In this document: positions 7,528 through 16,046 of the stretch, in pieces
Numbering within the stretch: position 1 is the first letter of the stretch
How the letters are laid out: each line of letters begins with the position of its first letter
Assembly: GCF_023953965.1 (NCBI RefSeq)
Contig: NZ_JAMLIX010000001.1
Coordinates: forward strand, 2,480,501 to 2,544,500
Reading direction: 5' to 3'
Source of the DNA: Bosea sp. (in: a-proteobacteria)
GTDB lineage: Bacteria; Pseudomonadota; Alphaproteobacteria; Rhizobiales; Beijerinckiaceae
Length of the DNA stretch: 64,000 nt
The notes under the pieces: model-generated
What the model was told of the DNA's origin: nothing
What the model saw: only the letters and a program-made list of their open reading frames with translations
The model's database searches: none
Program-made: the position numbers and the translations under genes

Positions 7528-8591
7528 GCATTCACCAGCCCCCCGGCGGCCAGCCGCTGCGCAGCATCGACGCGCTGGTCGAAGCCGGCCTCGCCGCGCC
7601 AGACAAACGCGATGCCCTGCGGAAGGTGGCGGAGCGCTACGCCGTCTCGCTGACGCCTGCGATCGCCGGGCTGATCGACCCGGCCGATCCGGCAGACCCG
7701 ATCGCGCGCCAGTTCGTCCCGGATGCGGCCGAGCTTCAGACGCTGCCGCAGGAACTCTCCGATCCGATCGGCGACGACGCCCATTCCCCGGTCGAGGGCG
7801 TGGTGCATCGCTATCCAGACCGCGCCCTGCTCAAGCTCGTCCATGCCTGCCCGGTCTATTGCCGCTTCTGCTTCCGCCGCGAGATGGTCGGCCCCGGCGG
7901 CGATGCGCTGACCGGCCATAAGCTCGACGCCGCGCTCGCCTATCTCGCCGCCCGCCCGGAGATCTGGGAGGTGATCATGACCGGCGGCGATCCCTTCATC
8001 CTCTCGGCCCGCCGCGTCCGCGAGGTCGCCCGGCGCCTCGCCGCGATCCCGCAGATCAAGGTCGCGCGCTGGCATACGCGCGTGCCGATGGTCGACCCCG
8101 GCCGGATCACGCCGGACTACGCCAGGGCGCTGCGCATGCCGGGCAAGGCGAGCTATATCGCGATCCACGCCAACCACCCGCGCGAATTCAGCGAGGCCGC
8201 CCGCACGGCGATCGCGACGCTGGCCGATGCCGGCCATGTGCTGCTCGGCCAGTCGGTGCTGCTCAAGGGCGTCAATGCCGATGTCGGGACGCTTAGTGCC
8301 CTGATGCGCGCCTTCGTCGAGAACCGAATCAAGCCCTATTACCTGCACCATCCGGACCTCGCGCCCGGCACCGCGCATTTCCGCCTGACGCTGGCGGAGG
8401 GGCAGGCCCTGGTCAAAAGCCTGCGCGGCAACCTTTCGGGGCTGTGCCAGCCGACCTATATCCTCGACATCCCCGGCGGCGCCGGCAAGGTTCCGGTCGG
8501 CCCCGCCTTCCTCTCTCCTTGCGAGGCGCCGGGCGCGGAGGCGCTGGCCGAAGACCGGCAGGGCGGGCTGCATCGCTATCCGCCCGCCTGA
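7524..8591 (+). CDS. epmB: EF-P lysine 2,3-aminomutase (EpmB, radical SAM, KamA family)
   Basis: Converts (S)-alpha-lysine to (R)-beta-lysine for EF-P modification using S-adenosylmethionine, PLP and a [4Fe-4S] cluster. It has 355 residues from the ATG at 7524, which overlaps the epmA stop. Cluster cysteines are C109, C113 and C116 (CPVYCRFC), followed by RREM as is typical. The PLP lysine is probably in the C-terminal GGAGKVPVGP motif. The longer open frame running into epmA is not coding. Short length and context favour EpmB over a catabolic lysine aminomutase. Confidence 0.95.
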   Translation: MSIHQPPGGQPLRSIDALVEAGLAAPDKRDALRKVAERYAVSLTPAIAGLIDPADPADPIARQFVPDAAELQTLPQELSDPIGDDAHSPVEGVVHRYPDRALLKLVHACPVYCRFCFRREMVGPGGDALTGHKLDAALAYLAARPEIWEVIMTGGDPFILSARRVREVARRLAAIPQIKVARWHTRVPMVDPGRITPDYARALRMPGKASYIAIHANHPREFSEAARTAIATLADAGHVLLGQSVLLKGVNADVGTLSALMRAFVENRIKPYYLHHPDLAPGTAHFRLTLAEGQALVKSLRGNLSGLCQPTYILDIPGGAGKVPVGPAFLSPCEAPGAEALAEDRQGGLHRYPPA

Positions 8592-8607
8592 CGTTAAGGA
8601 CACCGAC

Positions 8608-9270
8608 ATGCAGGACAAGCTGCCGCTCGCGATCGTCTCCGACATCGCCTGCCCCTGGTGCTTCATCGGCAAGGCCCGGCTGGAGACGGCGCTCGCCCGC
8701 TACGGCCTTGAAGAGCGCTTCGCCATCACCTGGCTGCCTTACGAGCTCAACCCGGAGATGCCCGCCGAAGGCATGGACCGCGCGCAATATCTCGAAGCCA
8801 AGTTCGGCCCCGGCAAGCGCAGGGAGATCGAGGTCAGGCTGTCGGAGGCGGCGCTGGAGAGCGGCGTCACCTTCAACTGGGCGAAGGTGACCCGCAGCGT
8901 CAACACCCGCATGGCGCATATGCTGGTCGCCGCCGCAGCGACCGTGCAGCGCGGCGGCGAGATGACGGGCGCCCTGTTCAAGGCCTATTGGCAGGACGGG
9001 CGCGACATCGGCGATCTCGAGACGCTGATCCAGATCGCGGTCGAGCAGGGCTTTGACGGTGAGGCCGCCCGCGACGAGCTCGCCAACGACGAATTGCGCG
9101 AGACCGTGATCGGGCTCGAGGACCACGCCCGCAAGGTCGGCGTCACCGGCGTGCCCTTCTTCATTATTGATGGCAAGCTTGCGGTCTCGGGCGCGCAGCC
9201 GCCGGACGTCTGGGCGCAGGTCTTCCAGCAGGTCCTTGCCGCGCAGACGCCGCAGATGCCGCAGTTCTGA
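8608..9270 (+). CDS. DsbA-family (FrnE-like) thiol oxidoreductase
   Basis: 220-residue cytoplasmic DsbA-like protein with no signal peptide. The redox motif is C15-P-W-C18 (IACPWCFIGK) in a thioredoxin fold, with the helical insertion in the middle and the cis-proline region VGVTGVPFFII near residue 175. FrnE/2-hydroxychromene-2-carboxylate-isomerase-like members act as disulfide oxidoreductases or glutathione-dependent isomerases, and the family alone does not decide which. It is 16 bases after epmB and may be part of that transcript, although no direct role in EF-P modification is known. Confidence 0.9.
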   Translation: MQDKLPLAIVSDIACPWCFIGKARLETALARYGLEERFAITWLPYELNPEMPAEGMDRAQYLEAKFGPGKRREIEVRLSEAALESGVTFNWAKVTRSVNTRMAHMLVAAAATVQRGGEMTGALFKAYWQDGRDIGDLETLIQIAVEQGFDGEAARDELANDELRETVIGLEDHARKVGVTGVPFFIIDGKLAVSGAQPPDVWAQVFQQVLAAQTPQMPQF

Positions 9271-9276
9271 GGCGGC

Positions 9277-10041
9277 TCAAAGCCCGGTGAGGTGGATCAC
9301 GGCGGGCGCGCCGAGCGAGACGCCCGAGAGGAACAGCAGCGCGAACACCACCCGCCGCATCACGGCTCGCGAGATCGGCGGCGGATAGCGGCGCGCCAGA
9401 TGCGTCCCCACCATCACCGCCGGAATCGCGAAGAGCCCCGACAGCGTCGATACCGGGGGGATCTGGTCGGTGGCGACGACGAGCCCGGTCCGGAACAGGG
9501 AGTTCAGCGCGAAGATCGCCACCAGCGTTTCGCGCACGACCACGAGGGACATCGGCTGGCGGTAGAAATGATAGACGAGCGGCGGCCCGCCGGCGGAGAA
9601 CATCCCGCTCATCAGTCCCCCGACGCCTCCGAAGAACAGGAAGCTCGCCGGGCCCGAAGGCTGCCTGAGCGACTCAGGTCTGCCGGCGAGCTGCAGGCTG
9701 GACAGGATGATCACGCAGCCGAGAATGAGCCGCAGCAGATCGGCCCGGCTCTCCGCGAGCCATCCCAGCAGGTGGAAGCCGATGAAGAGACAGGGCCAGC
9801 TCCCGAGCTGCGCCAGCGCGAACTTGCGCCAGTCGACCTCGCGCCAGCCCTTGAGCAGCATCTGCGTCGCGTTGACCAGCGCCAGGACGCTGACGAGCAT
9901 GGCGGCGTCGGGCAGGGAGATGAGGCCGGTCAGGCCGACGCCGCCCATGGTGATCAGGCCGAAGGCGAAGCCGGTCAGCGTCTGGACATAGGCCGCCATG
10001 CCGGTCAGCAGCAGAAAGCCGGTCAGCGCGGCCCAGGTCAT
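9277..10041 (-). CDS. TauE/SafE family anion permease
   Basis: Integral inner-membrane protein of 254 residues from the ATG at 10041 (MTWAALTGFLLLTGM), chosen because the upstream extension is polar and atypical. About eight hydrophobic segments are visible, with the family-type motifs GGVGGLMSGMFSAGGPPLVYH and the N-terminal GFAFGLITMGGVGL. Members export or import sulfite, sulfoacetate or other organic anions; the substrate here cannot be read from sequence. It converges with the preceding thiol-oxidoreductase gene and is divergent from pyrF. Confidence 0.88.
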   Translation of the reverse strand: MTWAALTGFLLLTGMAAYVQTLTGFAFGLITMGGVGLTGLISLPDAAMLVSVLALVNATQMLLKGWREVDWRKFALAQLGSWPCLFIGFHLLGWLAESRADLLRLILGCVIILSSLQLAGRPESLRQPSGPASFLFFGGVGGLMSGMFSAGGPPLVYHFYRQPMSLVVVRETLVAIFALNSLFRTGLVVATDQIPPVSTLSGLFAIPAVMVGTHLARRYPPPISRAVMRRVVFALLFLSGVSLGAPAVIHLTGL

Positions 10042-10080
10042 CGTCGGCGGTCTCCAGCAGGACGGAGCGTGACGCCTAAA

Positions 10081-10127
10081 GCATCGGATGCGAAAAGTGG
10101 AATCCACTTTCCGGAAAGTTCCGATGC
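10081..10127. repeat. Nested palindrome between the TauE and pyrF genes
   Basis: Outer arms gcatcgga/tccgatgc (10081-10088 with 10120-10127) enclose the near-perfect palindrome aaagtgga-a-tccacttt (10094-10110). Palindromes of this composition are, as far as I know, scattered between genes in Bosea-like genomes, so it is more likely a dispersed repeat than an operator specific to this site. Confidence 0.6.
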
Positions 10128-10146
10128 TCCGACAATGGGATGGATC

Positions 10147-10178
10147 ATCGTCGCGCGTCCGATAGGACGCGCGACGAT
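10147..10178. promoter_or_regulatory. Perfect 14-bp hairpin upstream of pyrF
   Basis: Arms 10147-10160 and 10165-10178 are perfectly complementary around a 4-base GATA loop. It lies 121 bases before pyrF and 106 bases upstream of the divergent permease gene, with no T-run on either side. It could be a leader structure, a regulator site or a dispersed palindrome. Confidence 0.55.
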
Positions 10179-10298
10179 CTAGAGGATTATCGGGATCGGC
10201 GGAATTCGTTTTCGGGCGGGGCCGATGCGCGCCGGCCGCGCTCTTGCATCCCCCTTCGAATCGTGCGCCTTCCCGAAAAAGCGCAGGGGAGCCGGCCG

Positions 10299-11003
10299 AT
10301 GCAGAAGATCAACGATGTCCGCGACCGCCTGATCGTCGCCCTCGACGTGCCGACCATCTGGGATGCCTATCGCCTCGTCTCGACGCTGGGCGACGGCGTC
10401 ACCTTCTACAAGATCGGCTATCGCCTCGCCTTCGCCGGCGGGCTCGATCTCGCGCGCCAGCTCGTGGCCGAGGGCAAGAAGGTCTTCCTGGACCTCAAGC
10501 TGCACGACATCGGCAACACCGTGACCGAGGGCGTCGATTCGCTGACCAGGCTCGGCGTCACCTTCCTCACCGTCCACGCCTATCCGCAGACCATGCGCGG
10601 CGCGGTCGAGGGGCGCGGCGATGCGCCGCTGAAGCTGCTCGCGGTCACGGCGCTGACCTCCTATGACGACGGCGACCTGCGCGACGCCGGCTATGGGCTG
10701 GCCGTGCGCGACCTCGTGCGGCTGCGCGCCGAGCAGGCCCGCAGCGCCGGCATCGACGGGATCGTCTGCTCGGCCGCCGAGACGGGGATCGTGCGCGATG
10801 TCATCGGCCCCGACATGGTCATCGTCACGCCGGGCATCCGCCCCTCGGGCAGCGCGGCGGGCGACCAGAAGCGCACGCTGACCCCGGCCGAGGCGATCCG
10901 CGTCGGTGCCGACCATCTCGTCGTCGGGCGTCCCATCATCCGCGCGGCGGACCCGCGCGCGGCGGCGGGCGCGGTCATGGACGAGATCGTCGCGGCTTCG
11001 TAA
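10299..11003 (+). CDS. pyrF: Orotidine 5'-phosphate decarboxylase
   Basis: Final step of de novo UMP synthesis, decarboxylating OMP. It has 234 residues from the ATG at 10299, preceded by CAGGGGAG; the longer open frame upstream covers palindromic non-coding sequence. The catalytic Asp-Lys-Asp network is present as FLDLKLHDIGNT (D65, K67, D70), substrate phosphate-binding segments are VTPGIRPSG and VVGRPI near the end, and the N-terminal LIVALDVP is the family start. Length is normal for the bacterial group I enzyme. Confidence 0.96.
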   Translation: MQKINDVRDRLIVALDVPTIWDAYRLVSTLGDGVTFYKIGYRLAFAGGLDLARQLVAEGKKVFLDLKLHDIGNTVTEGVDSLTRLGVTFLTVHAYPQTMRGAVEGRGDAPLKLLAVTALTSYDDGDLRDAGYGLAVRDLVRLRAEQARSAGIDGIVCSAAETGIVRDVIGPDMVIVTPGIRPSGSAAGDQKRTLTPAEAIRVGADHLVVGRPIIRAADPRAAAGAVMDEIVAAS

Positions 11004-11040
11004 GCTCCGCTCGAACCCGATTCAGCCAAGAGACAGCATC

Positions 11041-11328
11041 ATGCCCAAGGGATATGTCATCGGCCGCGCCAAGGTCTGCGACGCGACGAAATGGGCGGCG
11101 TACGCCGCCAAAGCCTCCGAGGTCATGAAGATCTATGGCGGCACGCCGATCGTGCGCGGCGGCGCGATGACGGTCGGCGAGGGCGAGGGCCGCGCCCGCA
11201 ACATCGTCATCGAGTTCAATGATTTCGAGGCGGCGCGCGCCTATCTGTTCTCGCCGGAATATGCCGAGGCCCGCAAGCTGCGCGAAGGCGCCGGCGAGAT
11301 CGACCTCGTCGCCGTCGAGGGAGCCTGA
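11041..11328 (+). CDS. DUF1330 domain protein, first of a tandem pair
   Basis: 95-residue ferredoxin-like dimeric alpha/beta-barrel (EthD/ABM superfamily) protein without signal peptide. Family hallmarks are the MPKGYVIGR start, YGGTPIVRGG, the acidic EGEGRARNIVIEFNDFEAARAYLFSPEY segment and the LVAVEG end. No enzymatic role is established for DUF1330. It sits between pyrF and a clear paralogue starting 3 bases after its stop; the two are surely co-transcribed and may form a hetero-oligomer. Confidence 0.88.
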   Translation: MPKGYVIGRAKVCDATKWAAYAAKASEVMKIYGGTPIVRGGAMTVGEGEGRARNIVIEFNDFEAARAYLFSPEYAEARKLREGAGEIDLVAVEGA

Positions 11329-11331
11329 GCC

Positions 11332-11640
11332 GTGGCCAAGGGCTACTGGATCGCGCGCGTCGATGTCGAGAACGCCGAGGCCTATGCCAGATACCGCTCG
11401 CTCAACGCCGTGGCCTTCGCCAAATACGGCGCGCGCTTCCTGGTGCGCGGCGGCGAGTACAAGCTCGCCCGCGGCGAGGGCCGCAAGCACAACGTCGTGA
11501 TCGAGTTCAAGGACGAGGAAACGGCGCGCGCCTGCTACGCCTCGCCGGAATACCAGGAGGCGGTGAAGCATCTCAGCGCCGCCGGCCAGTCCGACCTCGT
11601 CATCATCGGCGGCTATGACGGCCCGCAGCCGGGCGAATAG
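11332..11640 (+). CDS. DUF1330 domain protein, second of a tandem pair
   Basis: 102 residues from a GTG start at 11332, immediately after the stop of its paralogue. It repeats the same layout: MAKGYWIARVDV, YGARFLVRGGEYKLARGEGRKHNVVIEFKDEETARACYASPEY and a DLVIIGGYDG end, so the pair arose by tandem duplication. The shared RGG and GEGR segments suggest a conserved binding surface. No catalytic role can be assigned. anmK begins at or just before its stop. Confidence 0.87.
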   Translation: MAKGYWIARVDVENAEAYARYRSLNAVAFAKYGARFLVRGGEYKLARGEGRKHNVVIEFKDEETARACYASPEYQEAVKHLSAAGQSDLVIIGGYDGPQPGE

Positions 11641-11644
11641 CGGC

Positions 11645-12775
11645 TTGACGGATCGCCTCTCCGACCCGGCCGCCGTCCTGACCGCCATCGGCGTGATCAG
11701 CGGCACCTCGATGGACGCCATCGACGTCTCGCTGGTGACGAGCGACGGGCGCGGCCGGCCTTCCTTCGGCACTGGCGCCGCCTATCCCTATCGCGACGAG
11801 ACGCGCCGGGCTTTGCAGGCCGTCATCGCCGACGCCGAACGGCTCTGCCGCGAGCCGCTGACGGAGCTCGAGGCCGCCGTCACCGCCGACCATCTCGCCG
11901 CCATCCGGGCCTATGGGGCGGATCAGGGCCTCGATCTTTCCGCGATCGATCTCGTCGGCCTGCACGGCCAGACGATCTATCACCGGCCGCAGCAGCGCTT
12001 CACCCGCCAGCTCATCGACGGGCCGGCGGTGGCGGACGCGCTCGGGCTGCCCGTGGTCGACCGTTTCCGCGATGCCGATGTCGCGGCCGGCGGGGAGGGG
12101 GCGCCCTTCGCGCCGCTCTATCACCGGGCGCTGGCGCAGGGCCTCGAGCAGCCTCTGATGGTCCTCAATCTCGGCGGCGTCGGCAATGTCAGCTATATCG
12201 ACGGCGACAGCGTGATCGCCTTCGATACCGGCCCGGCGAGCGCGATCCTCGACGATTTCATGCTGCGCCGCCTCGGCCGCGCTTACGACGCCGACGGGGC
12301 GCTGGCGGCGAGCGGGCGGGTGCACGAGGATCTCGTCGCCGGCTTCATGGCCAATCCCTTCTTCGACCGGCCGGCGCCGAAATCGCTCGACCGCAACGAT
12401 TTCCACCGCCGCGCCCAGGTCGTCGAGCCCTTGTCGGATGCCGATGGCGCGGCGACGCTGGCCGCCTTCACCGTCGAGAGCCTCGTCGCGGCGCTGCGCC
12501 ATGTGCCCAGCCAGCCGAAGCGCTGGCTCGTCGGCGGCGGCGGCCGGCTCAACCGGCATTTCATGGCGCGGCTGGCCGCGCGGCTTCGCGTGCCGGTCGA
12601 GCCGGTGGAGGCGGCCGGCTGGGACGGCGATGCGCTGGAGGCGCAGATCTTCGCCTATTTCGCCATACGCTCGGTGAAGGGGCTGCCGCTCAGCCTGCCC
12701 GCGACGACCGGCGTGTCGCGGCCGATGACCGGCGGGCGGCTCAGCCTGCCCGCGGGTCGCGCCTCCGTCATCTGA
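11645..12775 (+). CDS. anmK: Anhydro-N-acetylmuramic acid kinase
   Basis: Phosphorylates and opens 1,6-anhydro-MurNAc to MurNAc-6-phosphate during peptidoglycan recycling in the cytoplasm. It is an ASKHA-fold enzyme of about 376 residues. The nucleotide-binding start is IGVISGTSMDAIDVSLV, further motifs are VDRFRDADVAAGGEGAPFAP and LNLGGVGNVSYI, and the C-terminal substrate region contains LVGGGGRLNRHFMARL. The start is uncertain: a TTG at 11645 gives the shorter family-like N-terminus, while an ATG at 11615 would overlap the DUF1330 gene by 26 bases. It is the last gene of the pyrF-DUF1330 run. Confidence 0.93.
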   Translation: MTDRLSDPAAVLTAIGVISGTSMDAIDVSLVTSDGRGRPSFGTGAAYPYRDETRRALQAVIADAERLCREPLTELEAAVTADHLAAIRAYGADQGLDLSAIDLVGLHGQTIYHRPQQRFTRQLIDGPAVADALGLPVVDRFRDADVAAGGEGAPFAPLYHRALAQGLEQPLMVLNLGGVGNVSYIDGDSVIAFDTGPASAILDDFMLRRLGRAYDADGALAASGRVHEDLVAGFMANPFFDRPAPKSLDRNDFHRRAQVVEPLSDADGAATLAAFTVESLVAALRHVPSQPKRWLVGGGGRLNRHFMARLAARLRVPVEPVEAAGWDGDALEAQIFAYFAIRSVKGLPLSLPATTGVSRPMTGGRLSLPAGRASVI

Positions 12776-12860
12776 AGGACGAAAAGCGCGCGCCGCCCCG
12801 TTACAGACTATCTTCGGGCGACGGATCGAAGGGATTCCGGGCGGGAGCCCGTCGCAGGCT

Positions 12861-14000
12861 TCAGCGCGGTCGAAGGGGAAGCGCCGCGCTGCGCAGCAGT
12901 GAAACGAGCTGGCTTTGCTGACGGGTGTTCGTCTTCTGGAAGATGCGCGCCAGATGTGTGCGCGCGGTCGAGATCCGGACACCTTGCGCTTCGGCGGCCT
13001 CCGTCAGCGAAGATCCGCTCGCCAGCGCGGAGGCGAATTTGGCTTCGGTATCGGTCAGGTCGAAGAGCTGGCGCGCGCAGGCGACGAGGTTGGTCGCGGT
13101 CTCCAGCCGCCTGAGCGCGATCAGCACCTTGCCGGCGGCGTGCGCCTGGACAGCTGAGCGCGGCGCCGGCATGGCGCAGGCCGAGAGTGAATGAGCGCCG
13201 TCCTCGCCATGCAGGATCATGCTGGCCTGATGGGTTCCAAACGGGTCCTGCGCGCTGCGCAAGGTCACGTCGACCAGCCGCCTGAGCTGGCGCTGGTCGG
13301 CCGGACGGCGCGCGAAGAGCCGCCCCTGATGCAGGCCGGCGGCGCTGTCGGGATCGGACAGGATCTCGTCGGCGCCTTCGTTGGCATAGATGATCCGCAT
13401 GTCCGGATCGAGGATCGCGATCCCCATCGCGATCCGGTCCAACGCGCTGCGCGCCTCGTCGCGCTGGATCGTCACCCGGCCGATATGGCGGCGCAGTTCG
13501 ACGACCCGCCGCAGCACCGGATAGAGCTTCTCCAGCAGGGCGGCGTCCTCGGCATCGAAGCCCTCCTGCCGTCGGCCGCGCTGCACGTCGAAGAACCAGA
13601 AGGCGGCGCCGTTCTCGGCGAGGCGGCAGGCGAGGCCGCCATACATGTCCTGCGGGCGCATCCATTCCTGCCAGACACGCGAATTGCGCAGGGTTTCCGC
13701 GCCGAGCACGTCGTGGTCGCGGTAGATCACGCCGAGCGGGATGCCGCGCACCGCATTGCCCATCTCGATGAAGTCGGCGGAGAGTTCGCCGAAGCAGCGC
13801 TCCTGCAGCGCAGCGTCGGGGTCGGTCGCATAGGCCGCCCAGTCGTCGCGGCTGGGACCGAAGCCGGCGAAGCAGGCTTTCGAGCCGTTGAAGAGCTGCC
13901 GCATCGTTTCGGCGGCGGCCTGCATCTGCCCGTCGTCCATCACGCCGGCAAGCAACTGGTCGATCGCGGACATGACGGTGTCGACATCGGGGCGCGGCAT
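12861..14000 (-). CDS. PAS/LuxR-type transcriptional regulator
   Basis: 379-residue DNA-binding protein with a C-terminal LuxR helix-turn-helix at about 305-370 (LTDTEAKFASALASGSSLTEAAE then ISTARTHLARIFQKTNTRQQSQL). The middle (about 195-250) looks PAS-like (IAMGIAILDPDMRIIYANEGADEIL), and the N-terminal 180 residues resemble a GAF-like sensor. No autoinducer-binding domain is visible, so it is not a quorum-sensing LuxR. It converges with anmK and lies upstream of a sugar kinase on the same strand. The C-terminal half resembles the smaller regulator at 16,047-16,667. Confidence 0.85.
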   Translation of the reverse strand: MPRPDVDTVMSAIDQLLAGVMDDGQMQAAAETMRQLFNGSKACFAGFGPSRDDWAAYATDPDAALQERCFGELSADFIEMGNAVRGIPLGVIYRDHDVLGAETLRNSRVWQEWMRPQDMYGGLACRLAENGAAFWFFDVQRGRRQEGFDAEDAALLEKLYPVLRRVVELRRHIGRVTIQRDEARSALDRIAMGIAILDPDMRIIYANEGADEILSDPDSAAGLHQGRLFARRPADQRQLRRLVDVTLRSAQDPFGTHQASMILHGEDGAHSLSACAMPAPRSAVQAHAAGKVLIALRRLETATNLVACARQLFDLTDTEAKFASALASGSSLTEAAEAQGVRISTARTHLARIFQKTNTRQQSQLVSLLRSAALPLRPR

Positions 14001-14119
14001 GAGGAATCCCGTCAGGCCAAGGCAGGCGCACGGGCGTGCGCTTGCTCGAAATTAGCAGGATGCGAAGATTCCGAAAAGTCCAAAAACAATCCAATGGCCG
14101 CCGACCGGCCGGCGCAGCC

Positions 14120-15061
14120 TCAGCGCCGGACCAGGGCGGCGACGGCGGCGGCATCGGGCAGTGCGTCGAGGACGCCGTGCCGCGTCGTCGTCAGGGCGCC
14201 TGCCGCCGCGGCGGCGCGCAGGGCTTCGGGCAGGGGGTGTCCCGCCGCCAGCCCGACGCCGAGCGTCGCCGCGAAGGCATCGCCCGCGCCGAGCGAATCG
14301 ACCGCCTCGACGGCAAATCCCGGCTGCATGACGGGCGCTGCCTGCGCACTGGCGGCGATCGCGCCGGCCGCACCGCGCGTCAGGACGACGAGCCGCGGGC
14401 CCCGCTCCAGCAGCGCCGGGCCGAGCTTCGCGACGAAGCCCTGCGGAGTCGCCGCCTTCTCCGGGGCGAGGCCGAGCGCGGCGGCGAGGCTTTCCGCCTC
14501 GGTCTCGTTGACGATCAGGATCGAGGTCGCCGCCAGGATGGCGGGCGCGATCGCCCGGAAGGGCGAGGGGTTGAGCAGGGTCTCGACGCCGGCCCGCCGG
14601 GCGAGCGCGAAGGCCGCCGCGATCGCGCCGTCTCCGATCTCGAACTGGGCCGTCACCAGCGCGGCGGCGGCGATGGCCGGGGCCCGTTCGCGGACATGCC
14701 CGGCCGAGAGGGCAAGATTGGCGCCGGAGGCGACGGCGAGGCAGGTTTCGCCGCCCGCATCGGTGAAGCCGACGCCGGCGCCCGTGCGCCCCGCAAGCCG
14801 CACCAGCATCGACGCCGGCAGCCCGATCCGTTCGAGCGCAGGCTGGGCGAAGGCGGCGGCGAGGTCGTCGCCGACGGCGATGAGGCCATCGACGGTGGCG
14901 TCGAGGCGGCGTGCCATGATCGCGTGGTTCAGCCCCTTGCCGCCGGCCTCGATCGTCACGATCTCGGCGGAAAGCGATTCGCCGGGCTGCGGGAAACGGG
15001 CGACCTTCGCCGAGCAGGAGACGACGAAGCTGCCGAGCACGAAAATGGGCTTGCCGGTCAT
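14120..15061 (-). CDS. PfkB-family carbohydrate kinase (ribokinase-like)
   Basis: 313-residue cytoplasmic sugar or nucleoside kinase. The N-terminal substrate motif is EAGGKGLNHAIMARRLDATVDGLIAVGDD (read as two parts around residues 38-66), and the C-terminal anion hole and catalytic aspartate are in DSLGAGDAFAATLGVG near residue 265. The best family match is ribokinase-like, but the substrate is not fixed by sequence. It is divergent from a GntR regulator only 50 bases away, which probably controls it. No cognate sugar transporter is adjacent. Confidence 0.9.
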   Translation of the reverse strand: MTGKPIFVLGSFVVSCSAKVARFPQPGESLSAEIVTIEAGGKGLNHAIMARRLDATVDGLIAVGDDLAAAFAQPALERIGLPASMLVRLAGRTGAGVGFTDAGGETCLAVASGANLALSAGHVRERAPAIAAAALVTAQFEIGDGAIAAAFALARRAGVETLLNPSPFRAIAPAILAATSILIVNETEAESLAAALGLAPEKAATPQGFVAKLGPALLERGPRLVVLTRGAAGAIAASAQAAPVMQPGFAVEAVDSLGAGDAFAATLGVGLAAGHPLPEALRAAAAAGALTTTRHGVLDALPDAAAVAALVRR

Positions 15062-15111
15062 GGGGTTTGATCGTCCCGGTCTCGAATTGCTAAGCAGGTT
15101 GTGTCACGCTC

Positions 15112-15894
15112 ATGCCAACGATGACAGTGCCTAAGCAGCCTCTTCCAAAGCCGCCTTTCCAGAATCTGCTGGAACTGCGCAGCGACACCGCCAAGCCGCT
15201 CTACCAGCAGCTCGAGGACCAGCTCCTGCAGCTGATCGGCGACGGGACGCTGCCGCCGGGCACCACCCTGCCGGCCGAACGCCAGCTCGCCGAGCGCCTC
15301 GGCCTCAGCCGCGCCACCGTGCAGCGCTCCTACAACGCCTTGCGCGAACGCAAGCTGCTCAGCGCGCAGGGGCGCCTGGGCTCGATCGTCCAGGGCGCCG
15401 GCCCGCGCCTGCATCCCGGCATGGACAGGCTCAAGGGCTTCACCGAGGAGATGCGCGAGCTCGGCCGCGTGCCGTCGTCGCAGATCGTCGAGCGGGTGGT
15501 GGCCGCCGACCCCGCGATCGCCGCGATCTTCGGCCGCCCCGCGCATGTGCGCTTCCTCAAGCTCGTCCGCATCCGCTCCGGCGACGGCATCCCGATGTCG
15601 CGTGAGGTGGCGTGGTACAATCTGGAGCGCGCGCCGGCGCTCGCCGAGGGCGATCTCTCGGGCTCTGTCTATGCCCGGCTCGCCGCGCTCGGCCTGCCGC
15701 TGATGCGCTGCGACCAGACCATCGAGGCGGCGGCGCCGACGGAGGCGGAACGCCCCATCTTCGGTTTCGAGACGCCCGTGCCCTGCCTCCTGATCAAGCG
15801 GCGCAGCTACGGTGCCGACGGCGACATGCTCGAATATGTCGAGGGCCTGTTCCGCGGCGACAGCTACAGCTACCGGCTGACGCTGCGGGCCTGA
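15112..15894 (+). CDS. GntR-family regulator (HutC/UTRA type)
   Basis: 260 residues: an N-terminal winged helix-turn-helix (about 25-95; KPLYQQLEDQLLQLIGDG, LPAERQLAERLGLSRATV) and a C-terminal UTRA ligand-binding domain (about 110-255; MSREVAWYNLE and the end DSYSYRLTLRA). UTRA regulators usually sense sugar phosphates or related small molecules. It shares a 50-base divergent promoter region with the PfkB kinase, its most likely target. An internal ATG at 15121 is an alternative start. Confidence 0.9.
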   Translation: MPTMTVPKQPLPKPPFQNLLELRSDTAKPLYQQLEDQLLQLIGDGTLPPGTTLPAERQLAERLGLSRATVQRSYNALRERKLLSAQGRLGSIVQGAGPRLHPGMDRLKGFTEEMRELGRVPSSQIVERVVAADPAIAAIFGRPAHVRFLKLVRIRSGDGIPMSREVAWYNLERAPALAEGDLSGSVYARLAALGLPLMRCDQTIEAAAPTEAERPIFGFETPVPCLLIKRRSYGADGDMLEYVEGLFRGDSYSYRLTLRA

Positions 15895-16046
15895 AGCCGG
15901 CGAAGTTCCAATAGCAGTCCAAAAACGACGCGTGCCTTGAACCCGCCCGCGGCCCGGCGCGACCAAAAGGCAACGGGGCTGCATCCGGCCGGCATCCTGT
16001 TTCTCCGGCGAGACGGCGCAGCGATCCGTGGATTGCAGGTGCAGGG

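Noticed and set aside
12861..14000. Quorum-sensing LuxR regulator
   Set aside because: No autoinducer-binding domain and no luxI-like gene in the window; only the DNA-binding domain is of LuxR type.
13191..15134. 647-codon plus-strand open frame opposite the LuxR regulator and PfkB kinase
   Set aside because: Antisense shadow; both minus-strand genes have full family motifs and the frame spans their intergenic gap without a ribosome-binding site.
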